Positions 6,828 through 13,851 of a stretch of DNA of 14,946 nt are shown piece after piece; position 1 is the first letter of the stretch; each line of letters starts with the position of its first letter. Source of the stretch: JAWXBK01 sp034439975 (GTDB lineage: Bacteria > Pseudomonadota > Alphaproteobacteria > Dongiales > Dongiaceae); assembly GCA_034439975.1 (NCBI GenBank), contig JAWXBK010000107.1, positions 1 through 14,946 on the forward strand, written 5' to 3'. The translations under genes and the position numbers were made by a program. The notes below the pieces were generated by a model that worked only from the letters and a program-made list of their open reading frames with translations, was not told the origin of the DNA and made no database searches.

Positions 6828-9176
6828 TCAGATGGCGCGGGTTGCCGCCCAGCCGCGCTCGATCAGGCGCCGGTCGAACGCTTCGAGCGAAGCCTGCACC
6901 CGGCCGTAGAGCGTATCCTTGGGGTACGCGCCATCGGCATCGGGTGTGCCGGCCTTGAGCCCGGTCAGGAGTTCGAGCGCATCCTCGACCTTCGCCGCAC
7001 TCCAGATATGGAAGCGGCCCTCAGCGACCGCCTGGGCGATTTCGTCGCGCAGCACCAAATTTCGTTCGTTGGTCGCCGGCACCAGGACGCCCTGGTTTCC
7101 GGTCAGCGGGCCCCGCTCGGCGCAGACGCGATAAAAGCCCTCGACCTTGAACAGCACGCCCCCGACCGCCTGCACCTCGCCGCGCTGGTTGACCGAGCCG
7201 GTCACCGCGAGATCCTGGCGCAACGGCACCTGGCCCAGATCGGACAGAACCGCCATCAGTTCGGCGAGCGAGGCGCTGTCGCCTTCGATGCCGCCATAGC
7301 TCTGCTCGAAGGTGATCGAGGCATCGAACGAGAGCGGCATGCGCCGCGCAAAATGCCCGGCGAGAAAGCCCTGCAGCACCATGACGCCCTTCTGCTGGAT
7401 CGGCCCGCCCAGCGCGACGTCGCGCTCGATGTTGATGAGGCCGGTGCGACCGACCGAAGCACGCGCGGTGACACGCGCGGGCAGCCCGAAAGCGTGGTCG
7501 CCATAATCCTGCACCGCGAGCCCGTTCACCTGTCCGATCGCGCTGCCATCGACATCGATCATCAGAACACCGCGCGCGATTTCAGCCTGCAGACGATCCT
7601 CGACACGGGCGTTGCGCCGGCGGCGGCGTTCGAACGCCTCGATGACTGCCTTGCGATCGATGACCGGCTGTTCGCAGCCGAGGCAGTCGCAGGCTTCGCC
7701 GACCAGGTCGGCGATCTCCTCGAACCGCGCCGATAGTTTGTCGCGTTCGCCAGCCAGTCGCGCCGCGAGGCCGAGGATGGCGGTCAAACCGTCCGGCTTG
7801 AACTCGGCCTTGCGCGCAACCGCCATCTGCGTCGCGACGCCGGCATAGCAAGCGACGTTTGCCGCATCGGCCGGCATATCAGGGTCGATGTCCGCCTTGA
7901 TCTTGAAGTTGCCCTGGAATTGCGCATCGGTCGCAAAGAACGAGTAGTACCAGCCGGGTGATCCGACCAGCACGACCTTGCCGTCGAAGGGAATCGGTTT
8001 CGGCTTGGGCGAGCCCGCCACCGGTACCGGCGGGCTCGGCCGGTGCTCTTCGATATTGATTTCACCGTCGCGCAACACCGCCTTGAGCGCCTGCCACAAT
8101 GCCGGGTCGGCGGCGAATGCTTCGGCGCGCAGGACGAGCACCCCGCCATTGGCGCGGTGCAACGCGCCGGCGCGGATCAGTGAGAAATCCGTCGAGAGCA
8201 CCCCTTCGATCTGGCGGAACTCGATCTTGCCGAACAGCGAATCGAAATCCGGATTGGGTTCCAACACCACTTCGGGCGTGCGCGCATCGCCGCGATCGAC
8301 GAACAGATTGACGCCGTACCGCAGATCGAGCGTCGCGATGCCTTCGAGGCCGGCCGCGGCCGCTTCCCTTAGTCGATCGAGATGCTGCATCAGGTCGTTC
8401 TCAAGTTCGACGAGCCAGCGCGAAATCGTGGCATGATCGGCGTAAGCCGACTTCAGTTCGGCGAGCAGCGGTGCGAATGCATTGCCCGCAATACGCCGCG
8501 AGAAGGCCGCGATCTCGCCGGCGAGCGCCGTCTGCTGGCGCGCCGCATCGCGGGTGAGTTCGCCCAGCGACTGGCCGATCTTCTGCGCAGCGGCCTGCTG
8601 TTCTGCCGATGCGTTGGTCGGCAGAACCTGTTTACCCTCGGCATCGACCAGCGCGAGCGCAAAACCCTCGGCTGTCTGCAACAGCTCGAACCCGGCTTCC
8701 TTGGCCTCCTTGCGCAGTGCGGCGAGCCGACCGTCGAGATCGGTCCGAACCTTGACCGCGAGTGCCTCGATCGCGGTCCGGAAGCTTTCGTCGTCGAAGA
8801 TCTGCATCGTCAGTTGCGCGACGCGACGCACGAAGACGTCCATCTGGTCGCGCAATATGCGTCCGCCACCGGCAGGCAACCTGGCGGGCCGCGGCCGGTG
8901 CGAATGAGTGAAATTGTTCAGATAGACCCAGTCGTCGGGCACCGCGCGCCCGTGCATCGCTTCCTGCAGGAATGCCAGCGTCGCCGTCATGCGACCGCTG
9001 CGCTCACCCCCGACAACGAACACGTTGTAGCCGGGCGCCGATGTGCGGAGCGCAAACTCGAGCGCCTCTTTTGCACGCATATGGCTGGAAAAATCGAAAA
9101 TGTCGGCATCGGGCCGCGGCGAGAACTCGAAAACCGGAAGGCCGACACGATCGGCGGCGAGCTTCGTGAGGGTCAT
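6828..9176 (-). CDS. Lon-like ATP-dependent protease (AAA_32 / Lon_C, COG1067 type)
   Basis: 782 residues, cytoplasmic. ATG with AAGGA about six bases upstream. Order: N-terminal AAA+ part with a P-loop at 56-64 (GGERSGRMT, Arg in place of the usual Lys), a long helical insert (about 110-290), the rest of the AAA+ module with GGVLVLRAEAF near 345-354, and a C-terminal Lon proteolytic domain. The dyad is Ser634 (in GDSAS) and Lys677 (in LFKVEGF), 43 residues apart as in classical Lon. Family members of this length lack the Lon substrate-recognition N-domain. Arg350 occupies the position expected for the Walker B aspartate, and Cys496/Cys498/Cys501 form a C-x-C-x2-C cluster. It lies 86 bases downstream of a tRNA-Leu gene on the same strand with no clear promoter between. 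Confidence 0.9.
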   Translation of the reverse strand: MTLTKLAADRVGLPVFEFSPRPDADIFDFSSHMRAKEALEFALRTSAPGYNVFVVGGERSGRMTATLAFLQEAMHGRAVPDDWVYLNNFTHSHRPRPARLPAGGGRILRDQMDVFVRRVAQLTMQIFDDESFRTAIEALAVKVRTDLDGRLAALRKEAKEAGFELLQTAEGFALALVDAEGKQVLPTNASAEQQAAAQKIGQSLGELTRDAARQQTALAGEIAAFSRRIAGNAFAPLLAELKSAYADHATISRWLVELENDLMQHLDRLREAAAAGLEGIATLDLRYGVNLFVDRGDARTPEVVLEPNPDFDSLFGKIEFRQIEGVLSTDFSLIRAGALHRANGGVLVLRAEAFAADPALWQALKAVLRDGEINIEEHRPSPPVPVAGSPKPKPIPFDGKVVLVGSPGWYYSFFATDAQFQGNFKIKADIDPDMPADAANVACYAGVATQMAVARKAEFKPDGLTAILGLAARLAGERDKLSARFEEIADLVGEACDCLGCEQPVIDRKAVIEAFERRRRRNARVEDRLQAEIARGVLMIDVDGSAIGQVNGLAVQDYGDHAFGLPARVTARASVGRTGLINIERDVALGGPIQQKGVMVLQGFLAGHFARRMPLSFDASITFEQSYGGIEGDSASLAELMAVLSDLGQVPLRQDLAVTGSVNQRGEVQAVGGVLFKVEGFYRVCAERGPLTGNQGVLVPATNERNLVLRDEIAQAVAEGRFHIWSAAKVEDALELLTGLKAGTPDADGAYPKDTLYGRVQASLEAFDRRLIERGWAATRAI

Positions 9177-9262
9177 TTCGTTCCTTCAATGGCACTGAGC
9201 GGGTCCGGGCGATTCGCCATCCAACATGGCGTTCCCGCGTGGCCGCCGGCGCATCGGGCCAG

Positions 9263-9349
9263 TGGTGCCCCCGGGGAGACTCGAACTCCCACGCCCTTGC
9301 GAGCAACAGATTTTGAGTCTGCCGCGTCTACCAATTCCGCCACAGGGGC
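9263..9349 (-). tRNA. tRNA-Leu (CAA anticodon)
   Basis: Read on the - strand, the 7-base acceptor arm GCCCCTG pairs with CGGGGGC (one T-G wobble) and is followed by A and an encoded CCA. The anticodon loop is C-T-C-A-A-A-A, giving CAA for the UUG codon. The T arm GGGAG-TTCGAGT-CTCCC is perfect. A long type II variable arm (TGCTC and GGGCG around a GCAA loop) and a total of 87 nt fit tRNA-Leu. It is transcribed toward the Lon-like gene. Confidence 0.97.
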
Positions 9350-9367
9350 CCGTCCGAAGCGGCCGGC

Positions 9368-9395
9368 ATGATACAGGAGCGATCCCGGCCCGCAA
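9368..9395 (-). promoter_or_regulatory. Putative promoter of tRNA-Leu
   Basis: On the - strand, TTGCGG (9395-9390) and TATCAT (9373-9368) are separated by 16 bases, and the predicted start lies about a dozen bases before the tRNA 5' end. The -10 matches five of six consensus bases and the -35 only three. The position supports the call. Confidence 0.45.
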
Positions 9396-9448
9396 CCGGA
9401 TCGGCCGGCCCCGCTCGGGCGCGTCAAATGGCGGGCTTCCGGCGCGGA

Positions 9449-9478
9449 TTGACAGGTAGCGGCCGATCCCGGTCCAAT
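9449..9478 (+). promoter_or_regulatory. Putative promoter of the DUF805 gene
   Basis: A perfect TTGACA (9449-9454), an 18-base spacer and TCCAAT (9473-9478, four of six matches) lie about 64 bases before the ATG at 9542. The rest of the 192-base gap between tRNA-Leu and this gene holds only the divergent tRNA promoter and a Shine-Dalgarno (AGGGGG, about six bases before the ATG). Confidence 0.45.
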
Positions 9479-9541
9479 CTGTCCGCGGGGCAGATGCGAC
9501 GACGCACACCCCATCGCAGGGGTTAACATCAGGGGGTCGAC

Positions 9542-9937
9542 ATGGTTCATCAGGCAGCCACCGGCAGTGCTGGCGGGTTCAATTGGGTTAAATTCCTCAC
9601 GTCGTTCGATGGCCGGATTCCGCGGTCATATTATTGGCTGCGTTTTGCGCTTCCCTACGTCGTGCTGCTCTTCGTGAGCGGCGGGCTCGATATGATGTTG
9701 GGCACATACAACGCCGAGAGCGGTTACGGCGTCATCAGCGGAATCTTCTTTCTGGTGGCACTCTGGCCGTGGATCGCCGTGACGGTGAAGCGGCTGCACG
9801 ACCGCAATCGGTCGGGCTGGTTCATCCTGATCGCCCTCATTCCGATCATCGGCAGCCTCTACATCCTGATCGAATGCGGCATCCTCAAGGGCACCACCGG
9901 TGCCAACCGGTTCGGCCCGGATCCGCTCGGAGCCTGA
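9542..9937 (+). CDS. DUF805 family small membrane protein
   Basis: 131 residues. The family signature is clear: an N-terminal FDGRI.R..YW segment (about 23-34), then KRLHDRNRSGW (about 83-93) between hydrophobic segments, and a GANRFGPDP tail. Three transmembrane stretches are visible at about 35-55, 62-82 and 93-115. The molecular role of DUF805 proteins is not established; they are found singly in many proteobacteria. The gene is monocistronic, with its own promoter candidate and a strong hairpin just after the stop codon. Confidence 0.92.
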   Translation: MVHQAATGSAGGFNWVKFLTSFDGRIPRSYYWLRFALPYVVLLFVSGGLDMMLGTYNAESGYGVISGIFFLVALWPWIAVTVKRLHDRNRSGWFILIALIPIIGSLYILIECGILKGTTGANRFGPDPLGA

Positions 9938-9952
9938 TCTCGATTCGCGACT

Positions 9953-9997
9953 GCAATCCGCCGCCGGCCCGCAACGCGCGCGACCGGCGGCGGTTGC
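9953..9997 (+). terminator. Strong GC-rich hairpin after the DUF805 gene
   Basis: CCGCCGCCGG (9958-9967) is fully complementary to CCGGCGGCGG (9984-9993), and GCAA (9953-9956) extends the stem with TTGC (9994-9997) past a single bulged T. This gives 14 pairs around a 16-base loop. It starts 16 bases after the DUF805 stop. No T-tract follows (GGCATTCC), so it may act as a weak or factor-assisted terminator or as an mRNA 3'-end barrier. The remaining ~80 bases before the next gene show nothing recognisable. Confidence 0.45.
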
Positions 9998-10077
9998 GGC
10001 ATTCCTGCCTGTTGCCGGCCGCAGGATGTCGCTGACCAGCGGACGACCCACCCGCCGCGCCGGAATTCACGACACAT

Positions 10078-10659
10078 ATGCTGCGCCGCCTCTATGACTG
10101 GACCATGCGGCTTGCGGCGCGCCACGACGCGATGTGGGTGCTCGCCTTTGTCGCCTTCATCGAGAGTTCGGTCTTCCCGATTCCGCCCGATCTGCTGATC
10201 GTCCCGATGATACTCGCGGCCCGCGAGCGTGCGTTCCATATCGCCGGCATCGCCGCCATCGCCAGCGTCGCCGGCGGACTCGCCGGTTACGGCATCGGCG
10301 CGCTGCTTTACGAAACGCTCGGCCTGCCGATCATCGATTTCTATGGTGTCAGACCCGAGTTCGCCGCCTTCCAGGAGGCTTATGCGGAATGGGGCTGGTG
10401 GATCGTCGCCGGGGCTGGTTTCACGCCCTTCCCCTACAAGGTCGTCACGATCGCGAGCGGCGTTGCCGAGCTCGATCTCTGGACCTTCATCGGCGCCTCG
10501 ATCGTCTCGCGCGGCGCGCGATTCTTCCTCGTGGCCTGGCTCCTGTGGCGTTATGGCGCACCGATCCGGGGGTTCGTCGAACAGAACCTGCCGTGGCTCG
10601 CCGGCCTTTTCTTCGCACTTCTTGTCGGCAGCTTCGTCGTCATCAAGTATATGATCTGA
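10078..10659 (+). CDS. YqaA/DedA-family (VTT domain) inner-membrane protein
   Basis: 193 residues. Signatures of the YqaA branch of the SNARE-associated/VTT (DedA) superfamily are visible: FIESSVFPIPPDLLIVPM at about 28-45, a glycine-rich helix AGGLAGYGIGALLYE at about 64-80, GFTPFPYKVVTIASG at about 118-132, and SRGARFFLVAWLLWRYG at about 143-159, ending in a C-terminal membrane helix. The superfamily is linked to lipid scrambling and membrane homeostasis; the exact role of YqaA proteins is unknown. The ribosome site is poor (GGAAT, about 12 bases before the ATG). It heads a + strand run with dsbB (42-base gap) and coq7 and may be co-transcribed with them. Confidence 0.92.
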   Translation: MLRRLYDWTMRLAARHDAMWVLAFVAFIESSVFPIPPDLLIVPMILAARERAFHIAGIAAIASVAGGLAGYGIGALLYETLGLPIIDFYGVRPEFAAFQEAYAEWGWWIVAGAGFTPFPYKVVTIASGVAELDLWTFIGASIVSRGARFFLVAWLLWRYGAPIRGFVEQNLPWLAGLFFALLVGSFVVIKYMI

Positions 10660-10701
10660 CGTGCGCCCTAACCGACAACCTTACCCGCCGCAGAAATCAG
10701 A

Positions 10702-11208
10702 ATGATCGAAGCCGTCCGTCGTCAGCTCCCGCTATTTGCGCTTCTCGCCGCGCTCGCGCCGCTTGCCGTCGCACTCGGCGCGCAATATCTCGGCGGACTG
10801 CAGCCCTGCCCGCTCTGTGTGTGGCAGCGTTATCCCTATGTCGTCGCCGCCCTGCTGGCCGCGATCGCCTGGTGGGCCGGCACACGATCGAAAAACGCGC
10901 GCGCGGAGCGGGCGCTGCTGCTTCTGACGGCGCTCGCCTTTCTGGTCAGTGCCGGGATTGCGGTCTTCCATGTTGGCGTCGAGCATAAATGGTGGGAAGG
11001 CACGGCCGGCTGCGTCGGCAGCATCGATTTCAGCGGCATGACCGTCGAGGAGATGGCAGCGGCACTCGAAGCGACCCCGCCGGCGCGTTGCGACGAGGTC
11101 GCCTGGTCGTTCCTCGGTCTTTCGATGGCCGGTTTCAACGCGATCTATGGCGGGGCGGCCGCCATCCTTCTGGCGCTGCTGACAACCGGCCGGCGGTCCG
11201 CGCCATGA
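10702..11208 (+). CDS. dsbB: Disulfide bond formation protein B
   Basis: 168 residues. An inner-membrane quinone reductase that reoxidises DsbA, passing electrons to ubiquinone. The first helix is followed by QPCPLCVWQR with the redox pair Cys36/Cys39 in periplasmic loop 1. The second periplasmic loop carries Cys104 and Cys130 (AGCVGS and PARCDEVAW). Four hydrophobic segments lie at about 9-28, 44-60, 70-90 and 135-160. The sequence HVGVEHKWWEG and the spacing between the second cysteines fit the alphaproteobacterial DsbB group. The ribosome site is weak. Its TGA overlaps the coq7 ATG. The pairing of a ubiquinone-using enzyme with a ubiquinone-biosynthesis gene is suggestive but may be coincidence. 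Confidence 0.94.
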   Translation: MIEAVRRQLPLFALLAALAPLAVALGAQYLGGLQPCPLCVWQRYPYVVAALLAAIAWWAGTRSKNARAERALLLLTALAFLVSAGIAVFHVGVEHKWWEGTAGCVGSIDFSGMTVEEMAAALEATPPARCDEVAWSFLGLSMAGFNAIYGGAAAILLALLTTGRRSAP

Positions 11209-11762
11209 CCGAGAACCGGACCCGTCGCGAGCGGCTGCCCGGCGATCTGACGCCGGAAGAACGCATCGATCGCATCCTGCGCGTCGATCTCGCGGGCGAA
11301 TACGGCGCGCGGCGAATCTACGAGGGTCAGCTCGCGGTGTTCGGCGATCGCGCCGACGCCGCGCCGATTCGCGAGATGTACGCCCAGGAGAAGAAACATC
11401 TCGAAACCTTCGAGAAGCTTCTGGTCGAGCGCCGCGCCCGGCCCTCGGCGCTGCAGCCGCTGTGGCATGTCGCCGGTTTTGCGCTCGGTGCCGCGACCGC
11501 GCTGATGGGCCGCGAAGCCGCGATGGCCTGCACCGTCGCGGTCGAAGAGGTGATCGACGAGCATTACGCGAAACAGGCCGAGGCGCTCGGCGACAGCGAG
11601 CCCGCACTCAAGGCCACGATCGAGGAATTTCGCGCCGACGAGATCGCGCATCGCGATACCGGGCTTGCCGAAGGCGCTGCGCAGGCGCCCGGCTATCCGC
11701 TGCTGACCGGCGCGATCAAGGCCGGTTCGCGGCTTGCGATCTGGCTGGCGGAACGGGTGTAG
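11205..11762 (+). CDS. coq7: Demethoxyubiquinone hydroxylase (Coq7/UbiM-functional analogue, ferritin-like diiron)
   Basis: 185 residues starting at the ATG that overlaps the dsbB stop (ATGA). The frame extends upstream, but that part is a shadow of dsbB. All six diiron ligands of the Coq7 family are visible: Glu32 (AGEYGA), Glu62-x2-His65 (QEKKHLE), Glu114 (AVEEVIDEHY) and Glu146-x2-His149 (DEIAHRD). The enzyme catalyses the penultimate ring hydroxylation of ubiquinone biosynthesis at the cytoplasmic membrane face; the C-terminal hydrophobic stretch fits membrane association. The C-terminus is 35 bases from the convergent HNH gene. Confidence 0.96.
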   Translation: MTENRTRRERLPGDLTPEERIDRILRVDLAGEYGARRIYEGQLAVFGDRADAAPIREMYAQEKKHLETFEKLLVERRARPSALQPLWHVAGFALGAATALMGREAAMACTVAVEEVIDEHYAKQAEALGDSEPALKATIEEFRADEIAHRDTGLAEGAAQAPGYPLLTGAIKAGSRLAIWLAERV

Positions 11763-11797
11763 CGATTGCGCGCAGCGGCGCTCTCCGACAACCGCAC

Positions 11798-12361
11798 TCA
11801 GCCCTGATCGAGTTCGGTATCCCAGTAGAGAAAGTCGCGCCAGCTCTCGTGCAAATAATTGGGCGGAAAAGCCCGCCCGTTATCCTGCAATTCCCATGTG
11901 CTCGGCTGCGAGGGCCGTCGCCTCGGGAACATGCCGACATGATGCGGCAGGCAATTGCCCTTGCGCAGATTGCAGGTCTGGCAGGCGGTCACGACATTTT
12001 CCCAGATGGTACGCCCGCCGCGCGAACGCGGCACAACGTGATCGAAGGTGAGATCCGGCGTCGGGTAATGATCGCCGCAATACTGGCATTCGAACCGGTC
12101 GCGCAGGAACACATTGAACCGGGTGAAGGCCGGCCGGCGCGACAGCGGCACGAACTCCTTGAGCGAGATGACGCTCGGAAGCTTCATCTCGAAGCTCGGG
12201 CTGTGCACGACGCGTTCATATTCGGAGACAATGCTGACGCGGTCCATGAAGACCGCCTTCACGGCGTCCTGCCAGGACCAGAGCGACAAGGGAAAGTAGC
12301 TCAACGGCCTGAAATCGGCGTTCAGCACCAGGGCTGGGCAAGATTCCGGCGATGGACTCAC
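11798..12361 (-). CDS. HNH endonuclease family protein
   Basis: 187 residues. GTG start preceded by a purine-rich AGGGGGGAG about nine bases upstream. The C-terminal half carries a zinc-ribbon HNH module: Cys92-x2-Cys95 (CQYCGD), Asp107-His108 (FDHVVPRSRGG), Asn122 (IWENVV) and Cys127-x2-Cys130 (CQTCNLRKGN). The N-terminal part (LVLNADFRPLSYFPLSLWSWQDAV) is the conserved region of a widespread chromosomal HNH group of unknown biological role, often annotated as McrA-like. No methyltransferase or other restriction gene is adjacent, so this is probably not a restriction system. Confidence 0.92.
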   Translation of the reverse strand: MSPSPESCPALVLNADFRPLSYFPLSLWSWQDAVKAVFMDRVSIVSEYERVVHSPSFEMKLPSVISLKEFVPLSRRPAFTRFNVFLRDRFECQYCGDHYPTPDLTFDHVVPRSRGGRTIWENVVTACQTCNLRKGNCLPHHVGMFPRRRPSQPSTWELQDNGRAFPPNYLHESWRDFLYWDTELDQG

Positions 12362-12395
12362 GTGGTTCGGCTCCCCCCCTTAGAAGGACGCCGAG

Positions 12396-12401
12396 ACTAT
12401 A
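12396..12401 (-). promoter_or_regulatory. Putative -10 box of the HNH gene
   Basis: The - strand reads TATAGT (five of six consensus matches) 35 bases before the GTG start. No convincing -35 is visible. The 113-base gap to the hydrolase stop also contains a short CCCGG-CTA-CCGGG stem (about 12418-12430) without a T-tract. Confidence 0.35.
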
Positions 12402-12474
12402 GCGGCAGCGCTTTTACCCGGCTACCGGGATTTGGCCCATATCTAGTGGTCCCGAATGCGATTTAACCGATCCG

Positions 12475-13152
12475 TCACGCGGGTTCGACGCCCGGCAGTG
12501 CGAACGCATCGACGAGGAAGCGCCCGGCCATCGCCAGTCCGACCTGGTCGATCGCATGTGGCAGGTTGGGCCGCGCTTCGGTTGCCACGCGGAAGCCCGC
12601 GGCGCGCAGCGCGTCCGCCGCCTGCGGCATCGCTTCGAACGGGACCACGGGATCGGCTTCGCCATGCACCAGCAGAATCGGCGGCCGGGAGATCGTCTCC
12701 GTCGCCAGACGTTCCGGCGCCATCAGCCGACCGGAAAAGCCGACCACACCGGCGAGCGTCTCGCGCCGGCGCGGTGCCACATGCAGCGCCATCATCGCAC
12801 CTTGAGAGAAGCCGGTCAGCGCGATCCGGGATGCCGGCACGTTCGTCTCCGCGACCAGCGCATCGAGATACCCGTCGATCAGCGACGAAGCGGCGCGGGT
12901 GCCGGCCAGGATCATTTCCGGCGTCATGCCTTCGAATCCGTACCATTGCTTCCCCATCGGATTGATCTCGCAGGGGAACGGCGCGTGCGGCGAAACGAAC
13001 AATGTGTGCGGCAGCAGACGCGCCCAGAGCGGTGCCAGCGAAATCAGATCGTGGCCATCCGCACCGTAGCCATGCAGGAGCACGACGATCGATTGCGGTT
13101 TGCCGGAATCCGGTTCGTGGCGCGGCCCGTCGAGCGACAGCAAAGATTTCAT
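12475..13152 (-). CDS. Alpha/beta hydrolase, carboxylesterase/phospholipase (YpfH/EstB-like) family
   Basis: 225 residues from the Met at 13152 (MKSLLSLDGP), chosen because AAAGGA precedes it by about nine bases. An in-frame Met at 13176 would add eight residues but has only a weak GAG site. Numbered from that longer form: oxyanion-hole motif LLHGYGADGHDL at 33-44, nucleophile Ser124 in GFSQG, Asp175 in HGEADPVVP, and His207 in NLPHAID, the complete triad of the phospholipase/carboxylesterase family. No signal peptide, so cytoplasmic. Relatives hydrolyse short acyl esters or thioesters; the natural substrate is unknown. It follows the glycosylase gene on the same strand, separated by a perfect hairpin. 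Confidence 0.92.
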   Translation of the reverse strand: MKSLLSLDGPRHEPDSGKPQSIVVLLHGYGADGHDLISLAPLWARLLPHTLFVSPHAPFPCEINPMGKQWYGFEGMTPEMILAGTRAASSLIDGYLDALVAETNVPASRIALTGFSQGAMMALHVAPRRRETLAGVVGFSGRLMAPERLATETISRPPILLVHGEADPVVPFEAMPQAADALRAAGFRVATEARPNLPHAIDQVGLAMAGRFLVDAFALPGVEPA

Positions 13153-13190
13153 CGGCAAGGGTCCTTTTGGAAACATCGGCGCTCAGGAAT

Positions 13191-13215
13191 TAGCCGAAGC
13201 GCGCGGCTTCGGCTA
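13191..13215 (-). repeat. Perfect 10-bp inverted repeat (stem-loop) between glycosylase and hydrolase genes
   Basis: TAGCCGAAGC (13191-13200) and GCTTCGGCTA (13206-13215) are exact reverse complements around a five-base GCGCG spacer. On the transcribed - strand, the first three bases of the hairpin are the TAG stop of the AlkA-like gene. The sequence after the stem is ATTCC rather than a T-run, so it is at best an atypical terminator. Its size and perfection also fit an mRNA-stabilising element or a dyad binding site. Confidence 0.65.
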
Positions 13216-13851
13216 GATCGGCACGATCTTGTAGTAATGCCAGAGCACGCGCGCCGCGACGCTGCGCCACGGGTGCCAGGCTTCGGCCATGGCGCGCAGC
13301 TCGCGTGCTTTCGGTCGCGCATCGAGCCCCTTGATGCGCTGGGCCGCGACCTGGAGCGCCAGATCGTCGGCCGGCATGACATCGGGTCTGCCGAGCGAGA
13401 ACAGGAGATAAATCTCGGCGGTCCAGCGGCCGATACCCTTGACCGCGGTCAGAGCGGCAATGACCGCCTCGTCGTCCATCGCCGGTAACGCATCGAGATC
13501 GAGATGGCGCGCCTCGAGCGCCTTCGCCAGTTCGCGCGCATAGAGCGCCTTCTGCCGCGAGAGCCCGATGGTGCGCAGACGGCGCGGATGAATCTTCAGC
13601 AAAGCCGACGGTGTCATCGGATCGGCCGCCGCTTCGAGCCGGCCCCAGATCGCACCGGCCGATGCGGTCGATAGCTGCTGCGCCATGATGATGTTGAGCA
13701 ATGTCGGAAAGCCCGGATCGCGCGACCGGGCTGGCAAACGCCCCGCCGCTTCGATCGCGCGCGCCATATCCGGATCGCACCCGGCGAGCGCCGTCAGACC
13801 ACGGGTAAGCCGGCGCCCTTCGAGTGGCGCGTTCGGGCGCGCAGCCGACAA
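13213..13851 (-). CDS. AlkA-like DNA-3-methyladenine glycosylase (HhH-GPD)
   Basis: 212 residues. Base-excision repair enzyme that removes alkylated purines. The HhH-GPD domain is clear: LLNIIMAQQLSTASAGAIWGRL at about 51-72, the helix-hairpin-helix LTAVKGIGRWTAEIYLLF at 134-151, and the catalytic aspartate region PADDLALQ at 160-167 (Asp163 probable). No N-terminal AlkA_N domain and no Fe-S cysteines, so it is of the short AlkA/Mag1 form. The start is TTG and immediately follows, in the same frame, the TGA of the upstream gene. No ATG or GTG lies between that stop and the domain start, so reinitiation or stop readthrough must deliver translation. A separate 3-methyladenine sensor is not seen. 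Confidence 0.9.
   Translation of the reverse strand: MSAARPNAPLEGRRLTRGLTALAGCDPDMARAIEAAGRLPARSRDPGFPTLLNIIMAQQLSTASAGAIWGRLEAAADPMTPSALLKIHPRRLRTIGLSRQKALYARELAKALEARHLDLDALPAMDDEAVIAALTAVKGIGRWTAEIYLLFSLGRPDVMPADDLALQVAAQRIKGLDARPKARELRAMAEAWHPWRSVAARVLWHYYKIVPI

Noticed and set aside
9263..9349. Possible integration site at tRNA-Leu
   Set aside because: No integrase, no second copy of the tRNA 3' end and no change in gene character on either side were seen.
8382..9371. 329-codon + strand frame ending in ETRTPTPLRATDFESAAS-like sequence
   Set aside because: Antisense to the Lon-like gene, and its C-terminus is translated tRNA-Leu, a well-known false-gene artefact.
10989..11204. N-terminal extension of Coq7 into the dsbB region
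   Set aside because: The extension is an out-of-frame copy of dsbB; the ATG at 11205 matches the family length and the ATGA overlap.
11798..12361. HNH gene as part of a restriction or defence system
   Set aside because: No methyltransferase, helicase or other defence gene is adjacent, and the protein matches a common stand-alone chromosomal HNH group.
12415..12435. CCCGG-CTA-CCGGG as a terminator for the hydrolase gene
   Set aside because: The stem is only five bases with a three-base loop and has no T-tract on the relevant strand; too weak to call.
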